Positions 1-5,711 are shown, numbered from the stretch's first letter. The stretch: DNA of 7,423 nucleotides from an uncultured Collinsella sp. (GCA_900552185.1 URYT01000093.1:1-7423); one strand, 5' to 3'. Notes: generated by a model from the letters alone, not told the origin. A program made the numbers and translations.

Positions 1-516
1 CTCGTTCTCCTCGATGCGCGCGCCAACCATAAGGTCGTCGATGTTGCGGCCCGAGACCTGACCATAGTTGGGATCGCTGCGCACGGCAAAGTACACGTCG
101 CCGTTATCGGCTGCGTAAGCGTGGCCCTGCTCGATAAGCGTCTTGATCATGGCGATCATGGGGCCGATCTCCTTGGTGGCGCGGGGGCGCACATCGGGAT
201 CGAGCACGTTGGCGGCGCGCATGACGCCGATGAACTTGTCGGAGAACTCCGTCGCGACCTCGGCGGCCGTACGGCCCTGCTCGTTGGCGCGCTTGATGAT
301 CTTGTCGTCGACATCGGTGAGGTTCTGGGCGAACGTGACCTCGTAGCCGCTCGCGATGAGCCAGCGACGAATCACGTCAAAGCTGATGAACGTGCGGGCA
401 TTGCCGATGTGGATGTTGTCGTAGACCGTGGGGCCGCACACGTACATGCGGACCTTGCCGGACTCGATGGGCTGGAACTCTTCCTTTTTATGGGTAGCGC
501 TGTTATAGATACGCAT
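1..516 (-). CDS. cysS: Cysteinyl-tRNA synthetase, N-terminal part (runs off left edge)
   Basis: Class I aminoacyl-tRNA synthetase that charges tRNA-Cys with cysteine in the cytoplasm. Only the first 172 residues are in the window; the family is usually about 460-480 residues, so roughly 60% lies beyond position 1. The visible part is the Rossmann catalytic domain. CGPTVYD is at residues 27-33, with Cys27 matching the family's zinc-binding cysteine, and HIGN at 36-39 is the class I HIGH signature. It is followed by the typical run FAQNLTDVDDKIIKRA near residues 63-78. The ATG at 516 is preceded by AAGGAG about 5 nt upstream, which overlaps the end of ispF. The gap to the ispF stop is only 3 nt, so this is the distal gene of the disA-ispD-ispF-cysS operon. 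Linkage of ispD/ispF to cysS is common in Gram-positive bacteria. Nothing suggests damage in the visible part. Confidence 0.97.
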   Translation of the reverse strand, partial: MRIYNSATHKKEEFQPIESGKVRMYVCGPTVYDNIHIGNARTFISFDVIRRWLIASGYEVTFAQNLTDVDDKIIKRANEQGRTAAEVATEFSDKFIGVMRAANVLDPDVRPRATKEIGPMIAMIKTLIEQGHAYAADNGDVYFAVRSDPNYGQVSGRNIDDLMVGARIEENE

Positions 517-519
517 TCG

Positions 520-1014
520 TTACTCCTTAACGGTTTTCTGTAGCAGGCAGACGGCCCAGGCGCCGATTCCCTCGCCCTGGCCTTCCCAACCGAGCTTTTC
601 GGTCGTAGTGGCGGCGACGCCCACGTTTTCGACGTCAACGCCCAGGGCATGGGCAAGGTTGGCGCGCATGGCATCGCGGTGCGGGGTAATCTTGGGTTGC
701 TGACAGGCAATGGTGCAATCGGCATCGACAAACTCAAAACCCAGCTCGCGCGCATAGTCCATCACGCGAGCGAGCAGCACCATCGAATCGGCACCCTCGT
801 AGGCGGGATCGGTGTCGGGGAATAGCTTGCCGATGTCTCCCCCGCGGCAGGCGCCCAGAATGGCGTCGGCCAAGGCGTGCGCGAGCACATCGGCATCCGA
901 GTGGCCCAGCAGGCCGCGCTCGTAGGGAATGTCAACCCCGCCGATGATACATCGACGCCCCTCCACCAGACGGTGAACGTCGTAGCCATGGCCAATGCGC
1001 AGGTTACTGAACAT
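520..1014 (-). CDS. ispF: 2-C-methyl-D-erythritol 2,4-cyclodiphosphate synthase
   Basis: Converts CDP-methylerythritol 2-phosphate to the 2,4-cyclodiphosphate with release of CMP, the fifth step of the non-mevalonate (MEP) isoprenoid pathway. The protein has 164 residues, near the family norm of about 160. GHGYDVHRL at residues 8-16 and the GLLGHSDADVLAHALADA run at 34-51 give the divalent-metal ligands Asp12, His14 and His46. DIGKLFPD at 60-67 and the late ATTTEKLGWEGQGEGIGA run are the other family signatures. I chose the ATG at 1014 rather than an in-frame ATG at 1047, because the family starts just before the GHGYDVH motif and GAGAGGACC lies upstream at suitable spacing; the longer start would add 11 unfamiliar residues. 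It overlaps the ispD end by 11 nt, which suggests translational coupling. IspF follows IspD in many operons and the two are sometimes fused; here they are separate. Confidence 0.97.
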   Translation of the reverse strand: MFSNLRIGHGYDVHRLVEGRRCIIGGVDIPYERGLLGHSDADVLAHALADAILGACRGGDIGKLFPDTDPAYEGADSMVLLARVMDYARELGFEFVDADCTIACQQPKITPHRDAMRANLAHALGVDVENVGVAATTTEKLGWEGQGEGIGAWAVCLLQKTVKE

Positions 1015-1732
1015 GGGGAAGGTCCTCTCCCTCGGCCATACGGCCAAGCAGAATCGCGGTTACGGGACGCAGATCCTCGGGCACCGTCACCTTAAGGTTA
1101 TCGCGCGGGCTCTGGACACAGCGGACGCGCCCGCCCATGCGCTCGACCAGCGATGAATCGTCGGTCCCGATAAAGCCCTCGGCGATAGCAGCGGCATGGG
1201 CACGCTTCATGGCGTCGACGCTAAAGATCTGCGGCGTCTGCGCAGCCCAATAGAGCTCGCGCGGCGGCGTCTCGACGATATTATCGCCGTCGACGATCTT
1301 GAGCGTGTCGATCGCGGGCTGACCGCACACGACACCGTCGAGGGCGCGGTCGCTCACGAGCACGTCGATAGCGTGATCGATCGCCTCGGTAGTAATGAGC
1401 GGACGAGCGCCGTCGTGGATGGCAACGTATTCAAAGCCCGCCGGAGCCGCATGCACGCCGGCACGGGTGGAATCCTGACGGGTATCGCCGGCATCGGCAA
1501 AGCTGATGGGCGTGTCATAGTCAAACGGGTCAATGGCCAGGCGGCGCATCTCGGCACGGCGCTCGGCAGGACACACCACCACGATGTGGCCGACCTTGTC
1601 GCTACGATCGAACGCGCAGATGGACCAGCTCATGAGTGGACGGCCCGCCACGTTAACGAGCTGCTTGCCACCGGGGTTACCAAAGCGCTGGCCGCTGCCG
1701 CCGGCAACGACCACGGCGCATACGGGCGCCAT
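1004..1732 (-). CDS. ispD: 2-C-methyl-D-erythritol 4-phosphate cytidylyltransferase
   Basis: Transfers CMP from CTP to methylerythritol 4-phosphate, the third step of the MEP isoprenoid pathway. The protein has 242 residues, close to the usual 230-240. The nucleotide-binding loop VVVAGGSGQRFGN...GKQ spans residues 7-24, with Arg16 and Lys23 matching the catalytic pair of the family. IHDGARP at 105-111, Arg158, TDDSSLVE at 190-197 and NLKVTVPEDL at 212-221 (Lys214) complete the active-site set. The ATG at 1732 shares one base with the disA stop codon (TAATG), a typical reinitiation junction. The 3' end overlaps ispF by 11 nt. The intermediate step (IspE) is not encoded in this window. Confidence 0.97.
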   Translation of the reverse strand: MAPVCAVVVAGGSGQRFGNPGGKQLVNVAGRPLMSWSICAFDRSDKVGHIVVVCPAERRAEMRRLAIDPFDYDTPISFADAGDTRQDSTRAGVHAAPAGFEYVAIHDGARPLITTEAIDHAIDVLVSDRALDGVVCGQPAIDTLKIVDGDNIVETPPRELYWAAQTPQIFSVDAMKRAHAAAIAEGFIGTDDSSLVERMGGRVRCVQSPRDNLKVTVPEDLRPVTAILLGRMAEGEDLPHVQ

Positions 1733-2799
1733 TATGCGTTCCCCTGTTTGGTGCCCTTCATGCGGTACAGGGAGTCCGCAAGAATGGCAGGGTTGTTAAC
1801 GCCAAAGTCGCCCAGGCGCTCCGGATCCTCGCTGATGTCGTCCATGAGCTCCTGCAACGAGCCGTACTCGTCGACGATCTTCTCGGCCACGCCGTCGCGC
1901 ACGACGGACACGCGCGAAAGCGTGCGCAGGCCCAGCGGTGTCATGACGGAGTCCTCGTCCAGGTCGTCATAGCCCAGAACTGCCGCCACGTGCTGCGGGT
2001 CGGACAGGTCCTTAGGCGTCATGCGGCTCAGCTCGGCGCGGATCTTCTCGGCGTTTGCCTCGGAGGAATCGCTTGCGTAGTCGCGGATCATCAAGTCGTA
2101 TTCGGTATCCATGCTGGAGCCCGCGAGCTGCTCGAGCTGCATCTGCACGAGCTTGCCCTGGTTACCCAGCTTGACGATGCAATCCTTAAGCTCGGTCTTT
2201 GCCTGCTGCATGATCTCGAAGCTCGAGAAAATACCGGTAATGTCGGCGAGCGTGACGTAGTCGTCGAGCTCGAGGGCCGTCAGGCGCAGCAGGGAGCGGT
2301 CGAGCGACTGACGGGTAGTCTGGAGCGTGGCGACGAGCTGGTTGACCGAGCTCATGATGGTGGTGACGGGCTGGATCTCGTAGCTCTTGCCGTGAACGTA
2401 CACGTTAACGACGGCGCGACGAGCCGAAACCGAGATCACGATGGCGTCGGTGAGCACCGACATGCGAGCGGCAGTACGGTGACGCATGCCCGTCTCACTC
2501 GTGGCAAGCGAGGGATCGGGATTGAGGTGGAAGTTGGCGCGCAGGATCTGGGTGAGGTCGCCATCGATAACGATGGCACCGTCCATCTTGGAAAGCTCGA
2601 ACAGGCGGTTCGAGGTAAACGAAATGTTGAGCGGGAAGCCGTCGTTACCGGCAGCGAGCACGTTTTCGGTGTCGCCGACGCAGATAAGGGCACCCAGGTG
2701 ACCGGCAATGATCATGTCGAGGGCGGTGCGGATCGGCTGGCCAGGTGCCGTCAGGCGAATGGCCTGTTCCATACGCTTTTGCAGCTCGTTCTTATCCAA
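1732..2799 (-). CDS. disA: DNA integrity scanning protein, diadenylate cyclase (c-di-AMP synthase)
   Basis: Condenses two ATP into the second messenger c-di-AMP; known family members are octamers that scan DNA and reduce synthesis at branched structures. The 355-residue protein is about family length (about 350-360). The DAC domain covers roughly residues 10-145, with the DGA motif at 73-75 (KMDGAIV) and the RHR motif at 106-108 (SETGMRHRTA), both needed for catalysis. A helical linker follows from about 150 to 285. A helix-hairpin-helix DNA-binding region ends the protein (about 288-345). The start must be TTG at 2799. The upstream in-frame codons back to a TGA at 2833-2835 contain no ATG, GTG or TTG, and GGGAG sits 7 nt before the TTG. 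The next in-frame ATG is codon 10, which would remove the N-terminal helix. It is first in the operon; radA and carD, often beside disA elsewhere, are not seen. I could not identify a convincing promoter. Confidence 0.96.
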   Translation of the reverse strand: MDKNELQKRMEQAIRLTAPGQPIRTALDMIIAGHLGALICVGDTENVLAAGNDGFPLNISFTSNRLFELSKMDGAIVIDGDLTQILRANFHLNPDPSLATSETGMRHRTAARMSVLTDAIVISVSARRAVVNVYVHGKSYEIQPVTTIMSSVNQLVATLQTTRQSLDRSLLRLTALELDDYVTLADITGIFSSFEIMQQAKTELKDCIVKLGNQGKLVQMQLEQLAGSSMDTEYDLMIRDYASDSSEANAEKIRAELSRMTPKDLSDPQHVAAVLGYDDLDEDSVMTPLGLRTLSRVSVVRDGVAEKIVDEYGSLQELMDDISEDPERLGDFGVNNPAILADSLYRMKGTKQGNA

Positions 2800-2935
2800 G
2801 GCATCGCTCCCATCGTATACGCTCCATAAACGTCAATAAGTTTCTCACGGTTTGCCCCTGTGACGCCCGCAAAATCCGATGCTTACAGAATGAGCGAACA
2901 CAGCTGAGAGCCCCAATCCAAATGAGCTGCTTATG
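2800..2935. other. Divergent intergenic region, disA side
   Basis: This is the stretch between the disA start and the mntP leader promoter, and it must hold the promoter for the minus-strand disA operon. The only clear signal is the disA ribosome binding site (GGGAG on the minus strand, 2807-2811). A minus-strand TTGACG at 2831-2836 resembles a -35 box, but no -10 box stands at the right distance. No convincing ORF, repeat or hairpin is visible. Confidence 0.5.
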
Positions 2936-2944
2936 TGGTAGCAT
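2936..2944 (+). promoter_or_regulatory. Candidate extended -10 promoter for the mntP leader
   Basis: TGG followed by TAGCAT (2939-2944) fits an extended -10 element (TGn plus 4 of 6 matches to TATAAT). No good -35 box is seen 16-18 nt upstream, which extended -10 promoters tolerate. The predicted transcription start near 2950-2952 falls just ahead of the first riboswitch helix, which supports the placement. This is inference from motif and position only. Confidence 0.4.
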
Positions 2945-2958
2945 CGGGATTCGCATAA

Positions 2959-3056
2959 ATGAGGGAGTAGTCGCGTGACCGGGTTCGCCTCCGGTGGCGC
3001 GGCAAGTCAACATACTGGCCGATGCGGTCTGGCTTGCCTTAATGAACGAGACTCGT
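2959..3056 (+). ncRNA. yybP-ykoY family manganese riboswitch aptamer
   Basis: Structured leader RNA that binds Mn2+ and controls the manganese exporter downstream. The conserved loop GGAGTAG is at 2964-2970. It is preceded by the P1 5' strand ATGAG (2959-2963), which pairs with CTCGT (3052-3056) with one T-G wobble. A small hairpin is closed by ACCGG (2978-2982) and CCGGT (2991-2995). A second arm is closed by GGCAAG (3001-3006) and CTTGCC (3033-3038). It holds the other conserved loop, AACATACT (3009-3016), whose CATAC matches the metal-site loop of the family. ACGAGA (3046-3051) before the P1 3' strand resembles the family's GCAAGA. Position ahead of mntP is the classic context. The fold was done by eye; a covariance-model search would settle the exact ends. 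Confidence 0.9.
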
Positions 3057-3093
3057 GGCTGTGCGCACAACGCGTACGCCACGGGTCTTTTTT
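3049..3093 (+). terminator. Riboswitch-controlled intrinsic terminator (expression platform)
   Basis: AGACTCGTGGC (3049-3059) pairs with GCCACGGGTCT (3078-3088) over 11 bp with one wobble. The stem continues inward through GTGCG (3061-3065) and CGCGT (3071-3075), and is followed by six T (3088-3093). The 5' arm contains CTCGT (3052-3056), which is also the 3' strand of aptamer helix P1, so the two structures exclude each other. The predicted logic is that Mn2+-bound aptamer holds P1, blocks the terminator and lets transcription reach mntP. Without Mn2+ the terminator forms. This matches the ON-switch behaviour known for transcriptional members of the family. Confidence 0.85.
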
Positions 3094-3146
3094 GTTACTC
3101 CCCCAAGAGGTACACGCGGGCCCGCCCGCAGAGAGGGAGCCAGACT

Positions 3147-3725
3147 ATGGGACTCGCAGAGCTCGTATTGCTCGCTATCGGCCTTTCGATGGACGCCTTT
3201 GCCGTATCCATCTGCAAGGGCCTTGGCATGAAGAAGATCAACCTTAAAGTTGCCGTGGTGCTCGGCTTGTTCTTTGGCGGCTTTCAGGCCGGCATGCCCG
3301 TAATCGGATGGGCGCTCGGCAGTCAATTCATGGGCATCATCGGACCCATCGACCATTGGATCGCCTTTATCCTGCTCGCCTTTATCGGCGGCAAAATGTT
3401 GTGGGAGGCCTTTACCGAAGACGAGGATGAAGGCGACGGCAAGGATGCCGAAAAGATTGACCTGGGCGAGTACCTGATCCTCGCCATCGCCACCTCGATT
3501 GACGCCCTGGCCGTGGGCATCTCGTTCGCCGCGCTTTCCGTCGACATCGTTCCCGCCGTGTCGCTCATAGGCATCACGACCTTCATCTTCTCCGTTGCCG
3601 GCGTGGCGATTGGCCGCATCTTTGGCGCGCGCTACGAAAAGCCCGCCACCATCGTGGGCGGCGTTGTGCTCATCCTCATCGGCCTCAAGATTTTGCTGGA
3701 GCACCTAGGGATTTTAGTGCTGTAA
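3147..3725 (+). CDS. mntP: Manganese efflux pump MntP
   Basis: Small inner-membrane exporter that removes excess Mn2+ from the cytoplasm. The 192 residues match the family (about 188) and form two related halves of three hydrophobic helices each. Asp16 in SMDAFAVS and Asp119 in SIDALAVG are the paired acidic motifs expected to contact the metal. An acidic loop (residues about 91-105, TEDEDEGDG...) separates the halves. The ATG at 3147 has GGGAG 7 nt upstream. In-frame starts further up, such as 2994, would begin inside the riboswitch and add a non-membrane tail, so they are rejected. Expression is predicted to be induced by Mn2+ through the leader RNA. The gene is monocistronic, with its own terminator 29 nt after the stop. 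Confidence 0.96.
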   Translation: MGLAELVLLAIGLSMDAFAVSICKGLGMKKINLKVAVVLGLFFGGFQAGMPVIGWALGSQFMGIIGPIDHWIAFILLAFIGGKMLWEAFTEDEDEGDGKDAEKIDLGEYLILAIATSIDALAVGISFAALSVDIVPAVSLIGITTFIFSVAGVAIGRIFGARYEKPATIVGGVVLILIGLKILLEHLGILVL

Positions 3726-3753
3726 AACACCCTTCAAAACTAAACGTCCGTAT

Positions 3754-3787
3754 AAGGCCTCATGCAGAGTTTTGCATGAGGCCTTTT
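3754..3787 (+). terminator. Intrinsic terminator of mntP
   Basis: AAGGCCTCATGCA (3754-3766) and TGCATGAGGCCTT (3773-3785) form a perfect 13-bp stem with a 6-nt loop, ending in TTTT (3784-3787). The AAGG start also supplies A residues opposite the T tract, so it could work weakly in the other direction. The top of the stem is the first copy of the CATGCA-N6-TGCATG element that recurs in the hipBA promoter. Confidence 0.85.
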
Positions 3788-3832
3788 CATGCAGACTTTT
3801 GCATGTCATACTAGGATGCAAAAGCCTGCACG
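3761..3832. repeat. Three evenly spaced inverted-repeat elements, probable HipB-like operators
   Basis: Copy 1 (3761-3778) is CATGCA-gagttt-TGCATG. Copy 2 (3788-3805) is CATGCA-gacttt-TGCATG. Copy 3 (3815-3832) is the same element in reverse orientation, degenerate at its ends, with 14 of 15 bases identical to copy 2 over 3816-3830. Centres lie at 3769.5, 3796.5 and 3823.5, exactly 27 bp apart. The array ends 13 bp before the regulator start codon and straddles its predicted promoter. HipB and related Xre regulators are known to repress their own operon through arrays of palindromic operators, so autoregulation by the adjacent gene is the simplest reading. Binding has not been shown. Confidence 0.65.
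3784..3812 (+). promoter_or_regulatory. Candidate promoter of the hipBA-like operon
   Basis: TTTTCA (3784-3789, 4 of 6 matches to TTGACA) and CATACT (3807-3812, 4 of 6 matches to TATAAT) are separated by 17 bp. The spacer is almost filled by operator copy 2, and copy 3 covers the expected transcription start near 3819. A repressor bound there would block RNA polymerase. Motif matches are modest; placement between the mntP terminator and the regulator start is the main support. Confidence 0.45.
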
Positions 3833-3845
3833 TTAGGAGATAGCC

Positions 3846-4313
3846 GTGGATACCCTTCCCATCACCACACCACGCCAAGCTGGCATCTACGTGCGCCAGG
3901 CACGCGAGACTCAGGGTCTCACCCGTGCCACCCTCGCCAAAAAGGCCGGTGTTTCGGAGCGCCTGCTTGCATCGCTCGAGCTAGGAGACGCCACCGGCAT
4001 TCGACTCGACAAGCTGCTGGCGATTTTCGACGCTCTTGAACTGGCGCTCGCAGCACAAGGGGATATAAGCGAAACGAAAAATGAGCACCCAGTCGACGCC
4101 CCGCATGCTGATCAACCTTGCAGCACCTCCAGACGCCATCACGCTCAACGTCTTCATCATCGCAACCGTCGCAGCACAACCATTCCGGCTCTTGCAGATA
4201 CCCCCCTTACGCCCGAGCTCTACGACAGGGCCTTCGCCGATTTCGCCATGCCCAATCTCGGAGTCTCGATTGCCGCAAACGCATCTAGCCAAACCATGCC
4301 CGAAGGGAAATAG
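3846..4313 (+). CDS. Xre/HipB-like antitoxin and autorepressor, possibly frame-disrupted in its middle
   Basis: Predicted DNA-binding antitoxin partner of the HipA-like kinase encoded 3 nt downstream. Residues about 12-70 form an Xre-type helix-turn-helix (IYVRQARETQGLTRATLAKKAGVSE, followed by LDKLLAIFDALELAL), as in HipB. The GTG at 3846 is chosen because AGGAG lies 6 nt upstream and the helix-turn-helix begins soon after. The 155 residues are well above typical HipB (about 90); the extra part is a C-terminal extension. Residues about 79-119 look wrong in this frame: His/Arg-rich (HHAQRLHHRNRRS) with third-position GC near 48% by hand count. The +1 frame of the same bases is open and near 71%. 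The two edges coincide with AAAAA (4077-4081) and CCCCCC (4201-4206). The final residues, LTPELYDRAFADFAMPNLG onward, again look natural. Family assignment is firm for the N-terminus only. Confidence 0.8.
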   Translation: MDTLPITTPRQAGIYVRQARETQGLTRATLAKKAGVSERLLASLELGDATGIRLDKLLAIFDALELALAAQGDISETKNEHPVDAPHADQPCSTSRRHHAQRLHHRNRRSTTIPALADTPLTPELYDRAFADFAMPNLGVSIAANASSQTMPEGK

Positions 4314-4316
4314 CCA

Positions 4317-5621
4317 ATGGCCAGAACATCACTTCGGACCATTATTTGCGGCGTGCCTGCTGGAACGCTCGCGCAAGATGAGAACGGTCTTATCAGCTTT
4401 ACCTACGATCATGACTATGACGGGCCAGCCCTATCGACCAACATACCCGTATCGAATCGCACATACGGACAACAGGTCATGAATCCGTACCTGTTTGGCC
4501 TTCTACCCGACAGCGAGGACCAACGAAAAGCGATTGCCGCCGAATTCGACGTTAGGCCCAACAATCCCGTTGCGTTGCTCAGCCATATCGGACTCGACTG
4601 TCCGGGCGGAGTGCAGTTTTGTGCCGAAGAAGATGCCGACGCCGTCCTGCATCGCGCTGGCGAATACCGCCCTATAGACGACCACGAAATTGCTCTTCGT
4701 CTCAAGTCGATCAGAGATGACCGCGATGCATCGTGGATGGGTCTAGATGAAAGTTGGTCACTTGGAGGCAACCAGGGCAAGTTCGCGCTCGCGTTCATAA
4801 ACGACCGCTGGTGCGAATGCATGGGCTCCTCGCCCACGACGCATATTTTCAAAAATGGCGTTATCGGATTTAAACTCGAGGCTCTCAATGAGTTTGTCTG
4901 CATGAAAAGCGCCCAGCGCGCCGGCATCGCAACGGCAAACGTCGAATATCGTATGTTTGAGGACGAACCTGCCCTCATTGTTGAGCGCTATGACCGCGTG
5001 AAAGTCAAAGACGGAACGATCAGGCGCCTACATCAAGAAGACCTCTGTCAGGCACTTGGGGTGATGCCCGCCCAAAAGTACACGGCAGACGGCGGCCCGA
5101 CCACACGCGACATTCAAGAGCTCCTCGTAAATACGAGCCACCATCAACTTAACCTGTATCTGTTTACGCAGATACTTTTCTTTAACGCCATCATCGGCGC
5201 ACCGGATGCGCACGCGAAAAACTATTCCCTGCTCCTTGGAAACGACGGCGCAGCCATGATGGCTCGAATGTACGATGTCGCGTCGGGTTTGGCGTATGAG
5301 CGCATGCGCCGCCGGGCGCGCCTTGCCATGAGCGTTGGCGGCGAAAATCGTGTGGGGTGCATCGGTCCAGGCGCTATCCGCCGATACCACGGTATGGGCG
5401 ACCCCACGCTGGAGGCGACGCTCACCGATGCCGGGCTATCCGAGAAGTTTTGCTTTGCGACCATGATGGACCTCGCCTACGAGGTACCCATTTGCATGGA
5501 AGAGGTCATGGACGAATACGCCGACCTGCCCGGCATGGCGGACCTGCGCGAGCATATGCTCGGCCCCGTCCGCGAAAACTGCCAGCGCGCCCTCGACCTC
5601 ATCAGGGCAGAAATGGACTAG
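4317..5621 (+). CDS. hipA: HipA-like Ser/Thr protein kinase (type II toxin)
   Basis: HipA toxins phosphorylate cytoplasmic targets (glutamyl-tRNA synthetase for E. coli HipA) and cause growth arrest and persistence; the target here is unknown. The 434 residues match full-length HipA (about 440), not a split HipS/HipT form. The N-terminal subdomain (about 1-110) includes MNPYLFGLLPD at 55-65. SLGGNQGK (148-155) aligns with the ATP-loop SVAGAQEK of E. coli HipA, placing Ser148 at the autophosphorylated serine. PTTHIFK (173-179) supplies the ATP-contacting Lys179. GAPDAHAKN (294-302) supplies catalytic Asp297 and Asn302, and MYD (318-320) the metal-binding Asp320. All key kinase residues are present, so activity is expected. 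The ATG at 4317 has AAGGGA upstream and follows the regulator stop by 3 nt, an antitoxin-first operon. Codon use is somewhat more AT-rich and irregular than in the flanking genes, compatible with horizontal acquisition. Confidence 0.93.
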   Translation: MARTSLRTIICGVPAGTLAQDENGLISFTYDHDYDGPALSTNIPVSNRTYGQQVMNPYLFGLLPDSEDQRKAIAAEFDVRPNNPVALLSHIGLDCPGGVQFCAEEDADAVLHRAGEYRPIDDHEIALRLKSIRDDRDASWMGLDESWSLGGNQGKFALAFINDRWCECMGSSPTTHIFKNGVIGFKLEALNEFVCMKSAQRAGIATANVEYRMFEDEPALIVERYDRVKVKDGTIRRLHQEDLCQALGVMPAQKYTADGGPTTRDIQELLVNTSHHQLNLYLFTQILFFNAIIGAPDAHAKNYSLLLGNDGAAMMARMYDVASGLAYERMRRRARLAMSVGGENRVGCIGPGAIRRYHGMGDPTLEATLTDAGLSEKFCFATMMDLAYEVPICMEEVMDEYADLPGMADLREHMLGPVRENCQRALDLIRAEMD

Positions 5622-5652
5622 GTGGCCTTAATTTCGCAATTATCAAACAAAA

Positions 5653-5693
5653 GAGAGGGGACACCCGTCGCAAAAGACCGGGTGCCCCCTCTC
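5653..5693 (-). terminator. Intrinsic terminator of pepD, between convergent genes
   Basis: GAGAGGGG-A-CACCCG (5653-5667) pairs with CGGGTG-C-CCCCTCTC (5679-5693): 14 bp with one internal mismatch and an 11-nt loop. Read on the minus strand the hairpin is followed by TTTTGTTTG, a good U tract, so it terminates pepD. On the plus strand the next bases are ATAATGTCATTT, a poor tract, so stopping of hipA transcripts here is possible but weaker. No other hipA terminator is visible. Confidence 0.8.
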
Positions 5694-5711
5694 ATAATGT
5701 CATTTGCAATC

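Noticed and set aside
1990..2829. 279-codon open frame on the plus strand
   Set aside because: Antisense shadow of disA; low-complexity composition and no ribosome binding site.
2815..2836. Minus-strand TTGACG and TATACG as the disA promoter
   Set aside because: The boxes are only 11 bp apart, far short of the required 16-18 bp, and the second lies almost on the ribosome binding site.
2792..3082. 96-codon minus-strand open frame across the disA start region
   Set aside because: It overlaps the disA start out of frame and crosses the riboswitch; no recognisable protein features.
2994..3146. Upstream in-frame start extending MntP by 51 residues
   Set aside because: The extension would be translated from the riboswitch and terminator, is not hydrophobic, and has no counterpart in the family; the ATG at 3147 has a good Shine-Dalgarno.
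3761..3832. CRISPR array
   Set aside because: Although the units are evenly spaced, there are only three, they are palindromes in mixed orientation, and the 9-bp gaps are far too short to be spacers.
4081..4482. 133-codon open frame on the plus strand as a separate small gene between the regulator and hipA
   Set aside because: Its first 42 codons look coding, but after about 4206 the sequence is a shadow of the regulator's C-terminus and of hipA, and there is no ribosome binding site before the ATG. It is better explained as a shifted part of the HipB-like gene.
4317..5621. Split HipS/HipT-type toxin with the upstream gene as HipBS
   Set aside because: The kinase is full length with its own N-terminal subdomain including the MNPYLFGLLPD motif, so no separate HipS is needed.
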